Shown here piece by piece: positions 36,844-46,043 of a stretch of 64,000 bases of DNA. Source of the stretch: an uncultured Bacteroidales bacterium (lineage in GTDB: Bacteria; Bacteroidota; Bacteroidia; Bacteroidales; F082); NCBI GenBank assembly GCA_900318465.1, contig ONKQ01000010.1:1-64000 (forward strand). Reading direction: 5' to 3'. Every line of letters starts with the position of its first letter. The first letter of the stretch is position 1. A model generated the notes under the pieces. That model was given only the letters and a program-made list of their open reading frames with translations, ran no database searches and was not told where the DNA came from. The translations under genes were made by a program, and so were the position numbers.

Positions 36844-38307
36844 TTATTTTTGTTCGTCTTGATTCCGCACACGTATGACCATCGGCTTCATCTTGGACAA
36901 TACATGTCCGCATCGGCTATTGTAAAACCATTTCTTCAAACGTATATACTTGGACTCCGGCCTGTGCCACAAAGCCCAATCGATCTCCAAAACCGATTGG
37001 CATTTAGCTAATTCCTCTGCTGATGCGCCATTTTGTTCCATCTCGGCAATAGCGACGTTCATGTCTTTAAGAAAATGCTCATATCCGTCAAGGTACCTCT
37101 TGTCACAACGGGGATGCGCCACCAGAAACTCCCGCCAATTCGACAACATCTGCAGATAGCATGGTGGCGTTCGAAATTTGTATCCCCACAACTTGTCACG
37201 CAAAATGGCACCATATTCGGTCAGTGCACGTGCCGCAATAAACCTGTCACAAAGTCCTTTTATATCGGGAAGATCCTTCAGAGCTTTCCGCATAGCTTTA
37301 ATGGCATTTTCCAGCTTTTCACTTGAAATCCCATTTGATTGCTGACGATTGATTTCCAATAGCGAGTAATGGATAGGCCAAATACGTACATCCATCGAAA
37401 CAATATTGTGTTCAGACAAACCTGAAACTATAGCAAGTTTTTGAACCCTGCATATTGCATTACATAAAACCGCATCTTCTTCCTGAAACAAAGTGTCTTT
37501 CCCAATCCTAAGCAACTGTTGCGACAAGCCGTCCTCTCCTCCATAAAAATCGCACAACAATCGCCACATTTCCGTTTCCCTGCCAACCAATAACATCTCG
37601 CGATGAAAACCATGCCTCAAACCGGCTTTCTGAGTCATTGGAATTTCTATCGACTTTTCATTGCCACAATCGACATAAACAACAGGCACACCAGCAAGTA
37701 TCTCATGCACCTTAAGCCATGAATCATCGTTAAACAATACATCATTAATATTACAATACTTCTTGATTGCCAACTTATCGAACGCCCTCGAATCGCACGA
37801 ATGTGGCGGATACAAGATGCCTCTGCTCCCGATGGCCATCAGTTGCATAGATGGTTTGCCGCATATCTTCTGAAATGGAATAATCCAGCGCGAGCACGGC
37901 AGAAGATTCCCGTCTGCGTCAAACAACATGAGACTAACACAATTGGCCGATACAGCATTGGAGTATCTTTGATAAGATTCGTAAAGTCGGCGTATCATGT
38001 CCGTATCATAATACATATCATCATCCACCGTAACGATGATATCGTCGGGAAACTCTTGCATGGCGTAGAAATACTTCTTGTGAGATCCTATGTCGTCGCA
38101 CCAGCGCAACTCGAACTTGTCTTCCACCGCATCCTTTACTAGATTATTGGGCAAATCCGCCTCACGTCCAGGGAACTGCTCCTCGGCCAACCAAAGCAAA
38201 ATTTTGTCGGGCTTCATGCTCTGGGCATAAAGGCTCTCCAGCACCTGCGGCACCGCATAGATGCGTGCTGGATAGGACGTGAAGGAAACAATCAGCAATG
38301 GTTTCAT
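36844..38307 (-). CDS. Glycosyltransferase-like protein (SFTSYPARI type)
   Basis: The 487-residue product begins 'MKPLLIVSFTSYPARI' and has 'IIVTVDDDMYY', a metal-binding acidic triplet of a GT-A fold, but it is not a standard family 2 member. From about residue 300 it shares a helical C-terminal domain with the neighbour at 38304-40019 ('YLQMLSNWREFLVAHPRC' against 'YLQMVQNWREFFMVHPDC'). The ATG at 38307 overlaps the stop of that gene by four bases (ATGA). It probably adds one sugar of the same surface glycan. Confidence 0.82.
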   Translation of the reverse strand: MKPLLIVSFTSYPARIYAVPQVLESLYAQSMKPDKILLWLAEEQFPGREADLPNNLVKDAVEDKFELRWCDDIGSHKKYFYAMQEFPDDIIVTVDDDMYYDTDMIRRLYESYQRYSNAVSANCVSLMLFDADGNLLPCSRWIIPFQKICGKPSMQLMAIGSRGILYPPHSCDSRAFDKLAIKKYCNINDVLFNDDSWLKVHEILAGVPVVYVDCGNEKSIEIPMTQKAGLRHGFHREMLLVGRETEMWRLLCDFYGGEDGLSQQLLRIGKDTLFQEEDAVLCNAICRVQKLAIVSGLSEHNIVSMDVRIWPIHYSLLEINRQQSNGISSEKLENAIKAMRKALKDLPDIKGLCDRFIAARALTEYGAILRDKLWGYKFRTPPCYLQMLSNWREFLVAHPRCDKRYLDGYEHFLKDMNVAIAEMEQNGASAEELAKCQSVLEIDWALWHRPESKYIRLKKWFYNSRCGHVLSKMKPMVIRVRNQDEQK

Positions 38308-40019
38308 TTCTTTTTCTTTTTTGTTATGGAATACAATTTCAAAAAGTCTCGTTTCCATTTCCTTACACATATACGCAAAGGAAGTCCATGCCATCCAGCA
38401 TGTACAGCCTTCCGGCATCTTACCAAACTCTCCGCCGATTCGCCTTTCCTTTCCATCTCTGCAATGGCCCAGCGCATGTCCTCAAGGAGTTTTTCGTAGC
38501 CTTCGAAATATCTCCCTTCACAATCAGGATGTACCATGAAGAACTCTCGCCAATTCTGCACCATTTGCAGATAGTTCTTGGCTTGTCGGAAACCACCCCA
38601 AAGGCTTATCAAAAGCACCACACCATAGTCGAGAACCGCACGTATCTCCACAATTTGGGAATGTTCCGCCCATGTTTGGATTTCGGGCATCAGACGAAGC
38701 ATCCACTCCAAAACCTGCAATCTGCGGCAAGCCACATCTTTTTTTCCTTCTGCCATAATCTGGTTGCACAGTGAAAGTTGGTAGTTGGCGTAATCTTTCA
38801 ACTCTATGCCATTCCCCATTTTCTTGGACACATTGCGTGCCTTTGTTGAGAAACAACGAAACATGTCACTAATTTGCGATTTGTATATCTCAATCCTATT
38901 CTGTGGAATGCCATCTTCCACCATCTTTCCTGCAAACTGGGCAGCAAGGATGACGACTCTCGACCATCTATCAAGATGCTCAGGATGGGATGCTAAGAAA
39001 CCAATCCATCTTTCAATGACCCCCATATAGGCTTCATACTGCGCTACTTCCCAAGATGAACAATAGGGCCGTTCTGTCAAAGCCTCGCCATACTCTGTCA
39101 ATGCAAAGATGGCCAAGTCGGTGGCTTTCATGGATTTGATAGCAGGATAGTCCAATGCTATGTTGCGCAAACTGGCAAGAAAACGTGATGCTGCTTCTTC
39201 CATTCTTGCTGTTTGGTTCACATATACTTGAATGGTAAGATAGTATTTCAACCTATTCACCATATAACGTTCCGCATAAGGATTCGGCTCAACATGACCA
39301 AGAAGATATGCCGCCTTGTCGCGTAAAGACAAGATCAATCCTTCAAGGTTTGCCTCAGCCATGGTGTTTAGAGCCGATTTAGATCTGTAAAGATAATGGT
39401 AGGCCACTCGGTCGTCGATATCGAAAGACCTTGTTATATGGCAGGCTTTTAGCAAAAAGGTAGTATCCTCGCCGTTCGAAGTTAAGCCAAACCGAATAGC
39501 AGGATTGGTAAAAAGCCATCTGTTATACAATGCACTTTGGAATTCATAATTGAAAATATAAAACAGAGGTGTGTTGTTCAGCAATCCTTCACGAATTCCA
39601 TTATTTAGCAGATATGACCTTGAAACGACTTTCCCGTCCTCAAATTCGCAAATATGGAAACCTTTCACTATGTCAAGGCTTTCTGTCTTGCCCTTATGGT
39701 AAAGGACTTCCAAGAAATCGAAGTCAATGTAGTCGTCAGCATCTACAAAACCCAAGTATTCGCCTCGTGCCGCTTCGATTCCTGCATTTCTCGAAGCACC
39801 TGCACCCATGTTTTTCTTGTTTGCGATGATGCGGATGCGTGGGTCTTCCTTTGCCGCAGCACGCACCACATCCATCGCATTGTCCGTGCCGCAATCGTCC
39901 ACAAAAATCATCTCGATGTCCTCAAGCGTCTGACTGCGCAGCGATTCCACACAACGGCTAATGCCCGAGCCTGGATTCCAAACTGGAATAATGACGGAAA
40001 CATGGGGATTCTCTTTCAT
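38304..40019 (-). CDS. Family 2 glycosyltransferase with extended C-terminal domain
   Basis: 571 residues. The GT-A domain (1-220) has 'VSVIIPVWNPGSGI', 'VDDCGTDNAMDVV' and 'FVDADDYID'. The middle is similar to the gene at 35542 ('FGLTSNGEDTTFLLKACHI'). Residues about 395-560 are the same helical domain as in the gene downstream. Translation is coupled at both ends, with ATGA overlaps to 40016 and 38307. The chain of domains suggests exchange between neighbouring genes. Confidence 0.9.
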   Translation of the reverse strand: MKENPHVSVIIPVWNPGSGISRCVESLRSQTLEDIEMIFVDDCGTDNAMDVVRAAAKEDPRIRIIANKKNMGAGASRNAGIEAARGEYLGFVDADDYIDFDFLEVLYHKGKTESLDIVKGFHICEFEDGKVVSRSYLLNNGIREGLLNNTPLFYIFNYEFQSALYNRWLFTNPAIRFGLTSNGEDTTFLLKACHITRSFDIDDRVAYHYLYRSKSALNTMAEANLEGLILSLRDKAAYLLGHVEPNPYAERYMVNRLKYYLTIQVYVNQTARMEEAASRFLASLRNIALDYPAIKSMKATDLAIFALTEYGEALTERPYCSSWEVAQYEAYMGVIERWIGFLASHPEHLDRWSRVVILAAQFAGKMVEDGIPQNRIEIYKSQISDMFRCFSTKARNVSKKMGNGIELKDYANYQLSLCNQIMAEGKKDVACRRLQVLEWMLRLMPEIQTWAEHSQIVEIRAVLDYGVVLLISLWGGFRQAKNYLQMVQNWREFFMVHPDCEGRYFEGYEKLLEDMRWAIAEMERKGESAESLVRCRKAVHAGWHGLPLRICVRKWKRDFLKLYSITKKKKK

Positions 40020-41296
40020 TTTGACAAACCTCTTTTTTTAAGAAATGTTGACATTCCTCTTTTGATCCGCCTAATCTTCATCTTGACATTGAAAGCAAAC
40101 GGTTGACAATCTACGAATATACGAATACGTTGGTGAAATGGAAGCCTTTTCGCCTGTGTTATCAAACTCCTTTTGATCCCATCCGAATGGTTCTCTTTTT
40201 TGCGCAGCATAAACGCTTCGCGAAACAAACGATATAAATCTGTTTCCGCATCGTTCATACAATCTGGATGTTCGATGACAAAATCAACCCATTCCTTCAC
40301 CGTTTCCACATAGTCCTCTGCCTTACGGCTCTCCCATGGCAACTTAAATGGTCGTAGAGCCAAATCAGCCCCATAATCGCACAAAACACGCACAACGAAA
40401 GACTCTCTTTTCAGTTTCTCCAATTGCGGGAAACGAAGCACCTGATTGCGAAGGCCATTGACGAAATCTTCAGCAGGATCACGGCATTCAGGCATCTGCT
40501 TGTAATAACTACAAAGCATTAAATCAAAATTAACCATTCCTGCAATATATTGGGAAAGGCATTTTTCACTTGTCATGCTTCCTACGATATAATCCATTTT
40601 TTCCTGAAAAGCGTGAAGCCTTCTTTCGAATGTATGGGGACGCATATCATGCATAAGTGAATTGTTTCGTTCGCAAAAATGGTATTCAGCAGTTTCCTCA
40701 AAGTCAAAACGCTCTGCTTTGTGACAGGCTTTCAAAAGGAATGTATCATCCTGACCTCTACGCGATGTGCCATAATAAATATCGTGTTTCAAAAGAAAGC
40801 CACACCTATAAATAGCACTTTGATGCTGAAAAGAAAACAAATAAAAAAGAGGCTCACCCGATTTAAGACCCTTACGAATCATATCGTTGAGTTCAAAACG
40901 TTTCACTATAGATCCGTCTTCTTTCTCATAGACAATCTTCCCCTTCACAATATCCAATTTGTCGGCAACCGCCTTCGTGTATAGCCTTTCCAAAAAAAAC
41001 GGATTCACGTAATCATCCGCATCAAAAAAAGCAAGGTACTCTCCACGCGCTACATCAATACCGTTGTTGCGGGAAATCCCTGGACCAAGATTCTCAGGGT
41101 TCTCCAAAATGACAATACGCTGGTCTTCCATCGCCGCTGTACGCACCACATCCATCGAACCATCCGTGCCACAGTCGTCCACGAAAATCATCTCGATATC
41201 ATCAAGCGTCTGATTACGCATTGACCCAATGCAACGCGAAATCCCTGGACCAGGATTCCAAACAGGAACAATGACTGAAACTTTGGGTGACATCAT
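40016..41296 (-). CDS. Family 2 glycosyltransferase, first gene of the series
   Basis: 426 residues with 'VSVIVPVWNPGPGI', 'IFVDDCGTDGSMDVV' and 'FFDADDYVN'. Residues 75-130 are nearly identical to the gene at 35542 ('ERLYTKAVADKLDIVKGK'). The C-terminal half differs from the other members. An ATGA overlap joins it to 40019. The minus-strand -7 box at 41406-41413 lies in the shared promoter block, so this is the head of the operon. Confidence 0.9.
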   Translation of the reverse strand: MMSPKVSVIVPVWNPGPGISRCIGSMRNQTLDDIEMIFVDDCGTDGSMDVVRTAAMEDQRIVILENPENLGPGISRNNGIDVARGEYLAFFDADDYVNPFFLERLYTKAVADKLDIVKGKIVYEKEDGSIVKRFELNDMIRKGLKSGEPLFYLFSFQHQSAIYRCGFLLKHDIYYGTSRRGQDDTFLLKACHKAERFDFEETAEYHFCERNNSLMHDMRPHTFERRLHAFQEKMDYIVGSMTSEKCLSQYIAGMVNFDLMLCSYYKQMPECRDPAEDFVNGLRNQVLRFPQLEKLKRESFVVRVLCDYGADLALRPFKLPWESRKAEDYVETVKEWVDFVIEHPDCMNDAETDLYRLFREAFMLRKKENHSDGIKRSLITQAKRLPFHQRIRIFVDCQPFAFNVKMKIRRIKRGMSTFLKKRGLSK

Positions 41297-41687
41297 AATA
41301 ATTGATTATCTCTTTTCTTTTTATTTAATTCTATCATTTTAGGAACTTCTTCATCAGTTGCATAAAACCGCTGAAATTGACTTATCGATTACTTTTATTT
41401 CGATGCAAAAATAATGTTTTTTTTGAATTAAAACTGAAAAAAATCGACAATTGACAAACAACAACACAAAAGCAATGATAATGCCAATCGTGATGTCCTC
41501 ATCTTTCCCAAACAATACGTGGATCCTCTCTCGATGTGCGTCCATGATGCTTTTATTCATTTTTTTCTCGCACATTCCCAAAATATCGTACTTTTGCGCC
41601 ACCGTTTCGAAAAGAATCTTTATGTTAATGTACCACCCTCAACATTAAAATGATTTGAAATCATAACTCGAAGTCATAACCCAATGT
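41297..41687. promoter_or_regulatory. Divergent intergenic region between the glycosyltransferase operon and the Wzt gene
   Basis: In these 391 bases I see two promoters: TATTTTTG on the minus strand (41406-41413) for the transferases and TACTTTTG on the plus strand (41589-41596) for the ATPase. A block at 41403-41430 is shared with the radical SAM promoter. The long leader of about 90 bases in front of the ATPase gene shows no riboswitch that I recognise. A weak minus-strand frame in this region lacks any family features and was not called. Confidence 0.55.
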
Positions 41688-42989
41688 ATGTCAACAGCAA
41701 TAGAATTCAATAATGTCAGCAAACTATATCGGTTGGGATTGGTTTCATCCGGCACTCTAAGTCATGATCTGGATCGTTGGTGGCGGATGAAAGTCAAAGG
41801 AGAAGAGGATCCGTTTTTAAAGATTGGCGAAACCAACGACCGCACGACCAAGGGCAAAAGTGACTATATTTGGGCTTTGAAGGACATCGATTTCAAGGTA
41901 GAGGAAGGTGATGTGGTTGGCATCATAGGCAAAAACGGTGCAGGCAAAAGCACTTTGCTCAAAATACTATCAAAAATCACCTCGCCTACCACCGGAACAA
42001 TCAAAGCCAATGGCCGTATTGGTTCTTTGTTAGAAGTAGGAACAGGATTCCATTCCGAGATGACAGGACGCGAGAATATTTATCTCAATGGTGCCATCCT
42101 CGGTATGACCAAAACAGAGATTGAGAAAAAATTAGACGAAATCATAGATTTCAGTGGTTGCGAGCGATATATTGACACCCCTGTGAAACGTTATTCCAGC
42201 GGCATGAAGATGCGTCTCGGTTTCGCTGTTGCGGCACAACTCGAACCTGAAATTCTTGTTGTGGACGAAGTGCTTGCTGTTGGCGATTACGAGTTTCGGA
42301 AAAAAGCCATCAGGAAAATGCAAGAATTGAGCCAAGGCGAAGGACGAACCGTAATCTTTGTAAGTCACAATTTGTCAAGTATCAAGCAACTATGCAAGAC
42401 AGGCATAGTGCTGAACAACGGGATGATGGACTATTATGGAACAATTGAAGAGGCAATAGACTTCTATTTAGCAAACGACATAGCAAATAGTTCGGAGTCG
42501 GAAAAACCTTTTGATTCAAACAAGGATGGAAACGGTGCTTTGAGGTTTAAGACCATCCGCTTTTTCAGTAAGAATGGAACGGAACGAAATCTTTTTGAGG
42601 TTGGAGAGGAATGTATCATCAGAATCGGTTTTGACGCGACAAACAGGCTAAAGCAAAGCCATGATTCCAAGATTAGCGTATTAATTAATGATAAAAACAG
42701 AAAAGAAAGGGTAGCTTGGTTAAGTTCTACTATGTTCTCGGAAAGAATCAATCCTGACGCAGGAATGATCCAATTCAAGATTCCTAAATTGATGCTGAAC
42801 CAAAGCATTTACACAGTGAGTCTTTATGCAGAAGTGGATGGAGAAAAGGCGGATTTCATTTGGAATGCAGCCCAATTTGAAACGACATACCAAGACTATT
42901 TCGGTTCGGGAAGAACTCCAATTAAAAAAGTTTCAATCGTGGGTAACACTTTTTTGGATTATGCCATTTCATGGAAAGAGAAGGTCTAA
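41688..42989 (+). CDS. Wzt/TagH-type polysaccharide export ATPase
   Basis: An ABC ATPase that powers export of a lipid-linked polysaccharide. It has Walker A 'GKNGAGKST', signature 'YSSGMKMRLGFA', Walker B 'ILVVDEVLA', and the long insertion before Walker A typical of this group. After residue 265 there is a beta-rich C-terminal domain like the glycan-binding domain of Wzt ('VSLYAEVDGEKADF'), which reads the terminal sugar. The membrane partner (Wzm) normally sits next to it, but none is in the window. The glycosyltransferases next door may build its cargo. Confidence 0.9.
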   Translation: MSTAIEFNNVSKLYRLGLVSSGTLSHDLDRWWRMKVKGEEDPFLKIGETNDRTTKGKSDYIWALKDIDFKVEEGDVVGIIGKNGAGKSTLLKILSKITSPTTGTIKANGRIGSLLEVGTGFHSEMTGRENIYLNGAILGMTKTEIEKKLDEIIDFSGCERYIDTPVKRYSSGMKMRLGFAVAAQLEPEILVVDEVLAVGDYEFRKKAIRKMQELSQGEGRTVIFVSHNLSSIKQLCKTGIVLNNGMMDYYGTIEEAIDFYLANDIANSSESEKPFDSNKDGNGALRFKTIRFFSKNGTERNLFEVGEECIIRIGFDATNRLKQSHDSKISVLINDKNRKERVAWLSSTMFSERINPDAGMIQFKIPKLMLNQSIYTVSLYAEVDGEKADFIWNAAQFETTYQDYFGSGRTPIKKVSIVGNTFLDYAISWKEKV

Positions 42990-43051
42990 AACATGAAACA
43001 TGAAATCAGAAATCCACATTGTAAGAATAACTATTTTTGTTTTGTCCATTA

Positions 43052-43200
43052 TTATAAGCCTTTGAAATAGGCGAACCTCTCTAAATATCGCTCCACAAAG
43101 TCCCAAACCAGCCTAAACACCGGCTCATAACTATAGAAAACTGCATTCTCGTAGGTGTCGAAAATGGTGTGGTAGTATGGGAAAGCGTTGCCTTCTTGGT
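43052..43200 (-). pseudogene. 3' fragment of an M28 peptidase gene
   Basis: The minus strand encodes 'NQEGNAFPYYHTIFDTYENAV' through 'FVERY', nearly the same as the C-terminus of the intact M28 peptidase at 51292-52545 ('NQEGDAFPYYHTIFDTYKNAV'). A short extra tail 'LERFAYFKGL' precedes the stop at 43052. Homology starts abruptly at about 43200, where the promoter of the acetyltransferase gene begins. The rest of the gene is absent. Confidence 0.85.
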
Positions 43201-43209
43201 TTTTTGATG

Positions 43210-43217
43210 TATTTTTG
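43210..43217 (+). promoter_or_regulatory. -7 box of the CAT-family gene
   Basis: TATTTTTG lies 10 bases beyond the end of the peptidase fragment and 49 bases before the ATG at 43266. Confidence 0.5.
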
Positions 43218-43265
43218 CAGCATCAAAAACCTGAATTATTTGACAAAATTCCTGAAATCAAAACC

Positions 43266-43883
43266 ATGAAAATCGAAATTCAACCTCAAGAGAGCAAACG
43301 GGCGGAGGCATTCAGTCTTTGGACGACCTCGCCCATGCCTATGGTGACTTTGGTGAAGACGATGAACATCGAGAACCTGCTGAAGTTCAGCCGAAAAAGC
43401 AGCATGAAACTGACCATGTTGATGTGTTGGTGCATCGGCAAGACGGCCAGCAAAATGGAGGAATTCTTTGTCTTGCCCGAAAAAGGGAAACTGTTCCGCT
43501 ACGACCGAATAGCCATCAACGTGATTGTGACCAACCGCAACGGCGGCATCAATTCTTGCGACATTCCTTTTTCCGACGACCTGAAACGCTTCAACCAAGA
43601 TTACCTTGAACTGACCTCCAAAACCGCCAACGATTGTGAGAGCAGTTTCTTTGAAGACCACATGGTCGTCGGCACCTCGGCCATGCCACAGACCGAACTT
43701 GACTGCATTGTCAACCAATACACCGACCTGTTCTGCAACCCGATGGTGATGTGGGGCAAATACCGCAAAACCCTGTTTAAGACCACTTTGCCTGTCAGTT
43801 TCCAGTTCCATCATGTACAGATGGACGGCGGACATGGGGCGCGGTTCTTGGACGAACTACAAAAAACAATCAATGCATTATGA
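43266..43883 (+). CDS. Chloramphenicol acetyltransferase-fold protein
   Basis: 205 residues with the CAT catalytic signature 'FHHVQMDGGHGARFL' (HHxxxDG; the second His is the catalytic base) and 'SSFFEDHMVVGTSAMPQTELD'. It is shorter and more divergent than classic type A CAT, so drug resistance should not be assumed; many such CATA-like genes in Bacteroidota have unknown acyl acceptors. ATG at 43266 is used, as the longer frame would run over the promoter. It overlaps the next gene by four bases. Confidence 0.85.
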   Translation: MKIEIQPQESKRAEAFSLWTTSPMPMVTLVKTMNIENLLKFSRKSSMKLTMLMCWCIGKTASKMEEFFVLPEKGKLFRYDRIAINVIVTNRNGGINSCDIPFSDDLKRFNQDYLELTSKTANDCESSFFEDHMVVGTSAMPQTELDCIVNQYTDLFCNPMVMWGKYRKTLFKTTLPVSFQFHHVQMDGGHGARFLDELQKTINAL

Positions 43884-44287
43884 CAAAATTCCTGAAATTC
43901 TTGACCTTGTTCATCGGCATCGGTGCCGTGATGGGTGCCGTGATGATGTGGATTGACCCCTCGGGACAGACGTGGGGCGGCGAGCCACTTTTGGAAATGT
44001 TACGAGCAAAAATGCCTTGGCCAGACGTCTTTTTCAGAAATTTCATCCCTTCGGGATTTGTGCTGCTCTTCTTGAATGGCTTCACCCAATTTATCGCGGC
44101 GTTTCTCCTGTTCAAGAAACATCGCCTCGCGCCTCATGCCGTTCTCGTATGTGGCATCATCCTCATGCTTTGGATTGTCCTCGAATGGTGGGTGTGGGGC
44201 CTCAATGCCATGAGCAATATCTTTTTCGTTTTCGGATTGGTTGAAGCCATGTTTGCGGTGATTAGTTTGCGGAAACAAAAAGACTAA
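43880..44287 (+). CDS. Small four-helix membrane protein
   Basis: 135 residues with four hydrophobic stretches ('FLKFLTLFIGIGAVMGAVMMW', given here by its core 'LFIGIGAVMGAVM', then 'GFVLLFLNGFTQFIAAFLLF', 'VLVCGIILMLWIVLEWWVWG' and 'IFFVFGLVEAMFAVI'). I do not recognise the family. The ATGA overlap with the acetyltransferase gene means the two are translated together, so they may work as a pair. Confidence 0.75.
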   Translation: MTKFLKFLTLFIGIGAVMGAVMMWIDPSGQTWGGEPLLEMLRAKMPWPDVFFRNFIPSGFVLLFLNGFTQFIAAFLLFKKHRLAPHAVLVCGIILMLWIVLEWWVWGLNAMSNIFFVFGLVEAMFAVISLRKQKD

Positions 44288-44391
44288 ACCAGCCACATTG
44301 ATGGCAAATGGAATTAGGACGGCCCTGAGAAGTGGCTGTTGATAAACGGATTTCTACGCAAAAAAAGTTGTCAAGTCAATTGAAAATACAA

Positions 44392-44399
44392 TATCTTTG
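44392..44399 (+). promoter_or_regulatory. -7 box of the ComEC-like gene
   Basis: TATCTTTG with TTG (44368-44370) 21 bases upstream, a good match to the Bacteroidota promoter. Confidence 0.55.
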
Positions 44400-44433
44400 C
44401 GCTTGAAAACTAACACTTACAATCTTTTAAGTC

Positions 44434-45933
44434 ATGGCTACTATATTAAAAAAGGCATTTGCTGTTTATCCATCAGTAAAAATGAAAGGATTCAAGAAGA
44501 ATTCAAAAACTGGAAAAATGGAGTTCGTCTTCCTCAAAGAGTTGCTGTTTGGCGACTATATCCAACCTTTTGTGGTCGACAATGATTACGTGAGAAAAAA
44601 AGTTACCGAGGGGAAGAAAGAGGTGGAATACATCAAAGTAAGAAGCCGCAGGAAAAACGGATACATAAAGGAATCGGACATGCAAGCCGAGAGAATCCTT
44701 GAAATCAATTTCGTTGATGTGGGGCAAGGCGACGGATGCCACGTTGTAACCCCCGACGACAAGCATTTCATAATTGACTCAGGTGGCTCCGACAACATGT
44801 ATCGTTTCCTCAAATGGCGGTTCAACCTGAATACCTCCAAGAACACCCCGCCGCCGTTCACGGTGGTCATTTCACATTCAGATTCAGACCATTACCAAGG
44901 CTTCGGGAAAATATTCGACAAGACGGAAGGTTCCGCACAGCAGTTCACCATCAACAAAATCTATCACAATGGCATGGTGGAAGCGAGCGGGTCGAATCTC
45001 GATACGTTAGGCACGGTAATCAAGCACGATGATTGCAAATACATTACCGACTTGTGCGACACGCAAGCCGATTACGAAGAACGGCTTAAGAACATAACCA
45101 AAGCCGGAGTTTATATCAATACACTAAACAAATCGGCTGCCCCCAAACAATCGCTGCGACTTGGCTCGAAACCCATCCACGACAAAGGTGGAATGAAGAT
45201 GGAGATATTGGGTCCCGTGGCGGAAAGAATTGACGGGAAAGACGCTTTGCCTGTTTTTGACAACAACAAAGGCAAAACCAAAAACGGACATTCGGTGGTA
45301 ATCAAACTTACGATTGGAAAACTGAGGCTTTTGCTCGGAGGCGACCTGAACACGGAGTCGGAATACCACCTGATTCGCCACTTTTCCGGGATAGACGTGG
45401 CCCATATCAAGACCCAACTGAACGACAAATCTCTCGACGAGGCTCAAAGACAAGCCCTGAAATCGCAATTGGACGAAGCCGTCATGAAAGCCAGAGAAGC
45501 CTTGGAAGTGGACATCGCAAAATCGTGTCACCACGGCAGTGCTGACTTCACAAGCGAGTTTCTGCGGGTGCTCAATCCGATAGCGACGATTATTTCAAGC
45601 GGCGACGATGAGCCATACGCGCACCCTCGCCCCGACACATTGGGAACCATTGGCAAACACAGCCGTGGCGAGCGCTCGTTGATATTCTCAACCGAACTGG
45701 CTCGGTCGGGCAAAGAATACATTGAGTTGAAAACGGAGAAACTAACCGAAAAAAAGCGTGAGAGAGTGGTTACGGTGTATGGCATGATCAATGTGCGAAC
45801 CGACGGCGAAAGAGTAATCATCGCGCAAAAACTCGAAAAATCTGCCTCAAGCAAAAACTGGGATATTCATAAATTGGAATGGAACAAGGAGAAAGGGGAA
45901 TTTGAATACAACCAATACAAAATGTACGAATAG
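44434..45933 (+). CDS. SH3-like plus ComEC-type metallo-beta-lactamase-fold hydrolase
   Basis: 499 residues without signal peptide or membrane segments, so probably cytoplasmic. The first 85 residues look like an SH3-type barrel ('YIKVRSRRKNGYIKESDM'). The MBL fold then starts with 'INFVDVGQGDGCHVV'. The metal site is 'SHSDSDH' (HxDxDH), followed by 'LLLGGDLNTESE' and 'SCHHGSADFTSEFLRVLNP'. This is the pattern of the ComEC C-terminal nuclease domain, but here stand-alone. Such proteins probably act on nucleic acids or nucleotides and are often found in variable genome regions. Metal ligands appear complete. No partner is obvious. Confidence 0.85.
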   Translation: MATILKKAFAVYPSVKMKGFKKNSKTGKMEFVFLKELLFGDYIQPFVVDNDYVRKKVTEGKKEVEYIKVRSRRKNGYIKESDMQAERILEINFVDVGQGDGCHVVTPDDKHFIIDSGGSDNMYRFLKWRFNLNTSKNTPPPFTVVISHSDSDHYQGFGKIFDKTEGSAQQFTINKIYHNGMVEASGSNLDTLGTVIKHDDCKYITDLCDTQADYEERLKNITKAGVYINTLNKSAAPKQSLRLGSKPIHDKGGMKMEILGPVAERIDGKDALPVFDNNKGKTKNGHSVVIKLTIGKLRLLLGGDLNTESEYHLIRHFSGIDVAHIKTQLNDKSLDEAQRQALKSQLDEAVMKAREALEVDIAKSCHHGSADFTSEFLRVLNPIATIISSGDDEPYAHPRPDTLGTIGKHSRGERSLIFSTELARSGKEYIELKTEKLTEKKRERVVTVYGMINVRTDGERVIIAQKLEKSASSKNWDIHKLEWNKEKGEFEYNQYKMYE

Positions 45934-46043
45934 GGCAAAAAGATAAAAAAATCCAAGTTGACGTCACCTTTTGCCATCCAGACTTGTTATATGGGCGAAC
46001 TGGTTCAAGAAAACAGAAGTCCAACATTTACTCTTAAATCAAA

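Noticed and set aside
41354-41602. An 82-codon minus-strand frame in the divergent promoter region
   Set aside because: It overlaps both promoters, lacks a plausible start context and has no recognisable feature.
43266-43883. Chloramphenicol resistance gene
   Set aside because: Only the fold and HHxxxDG motif support it; the sequence is short and divergent, so drug resistance is not claimed.
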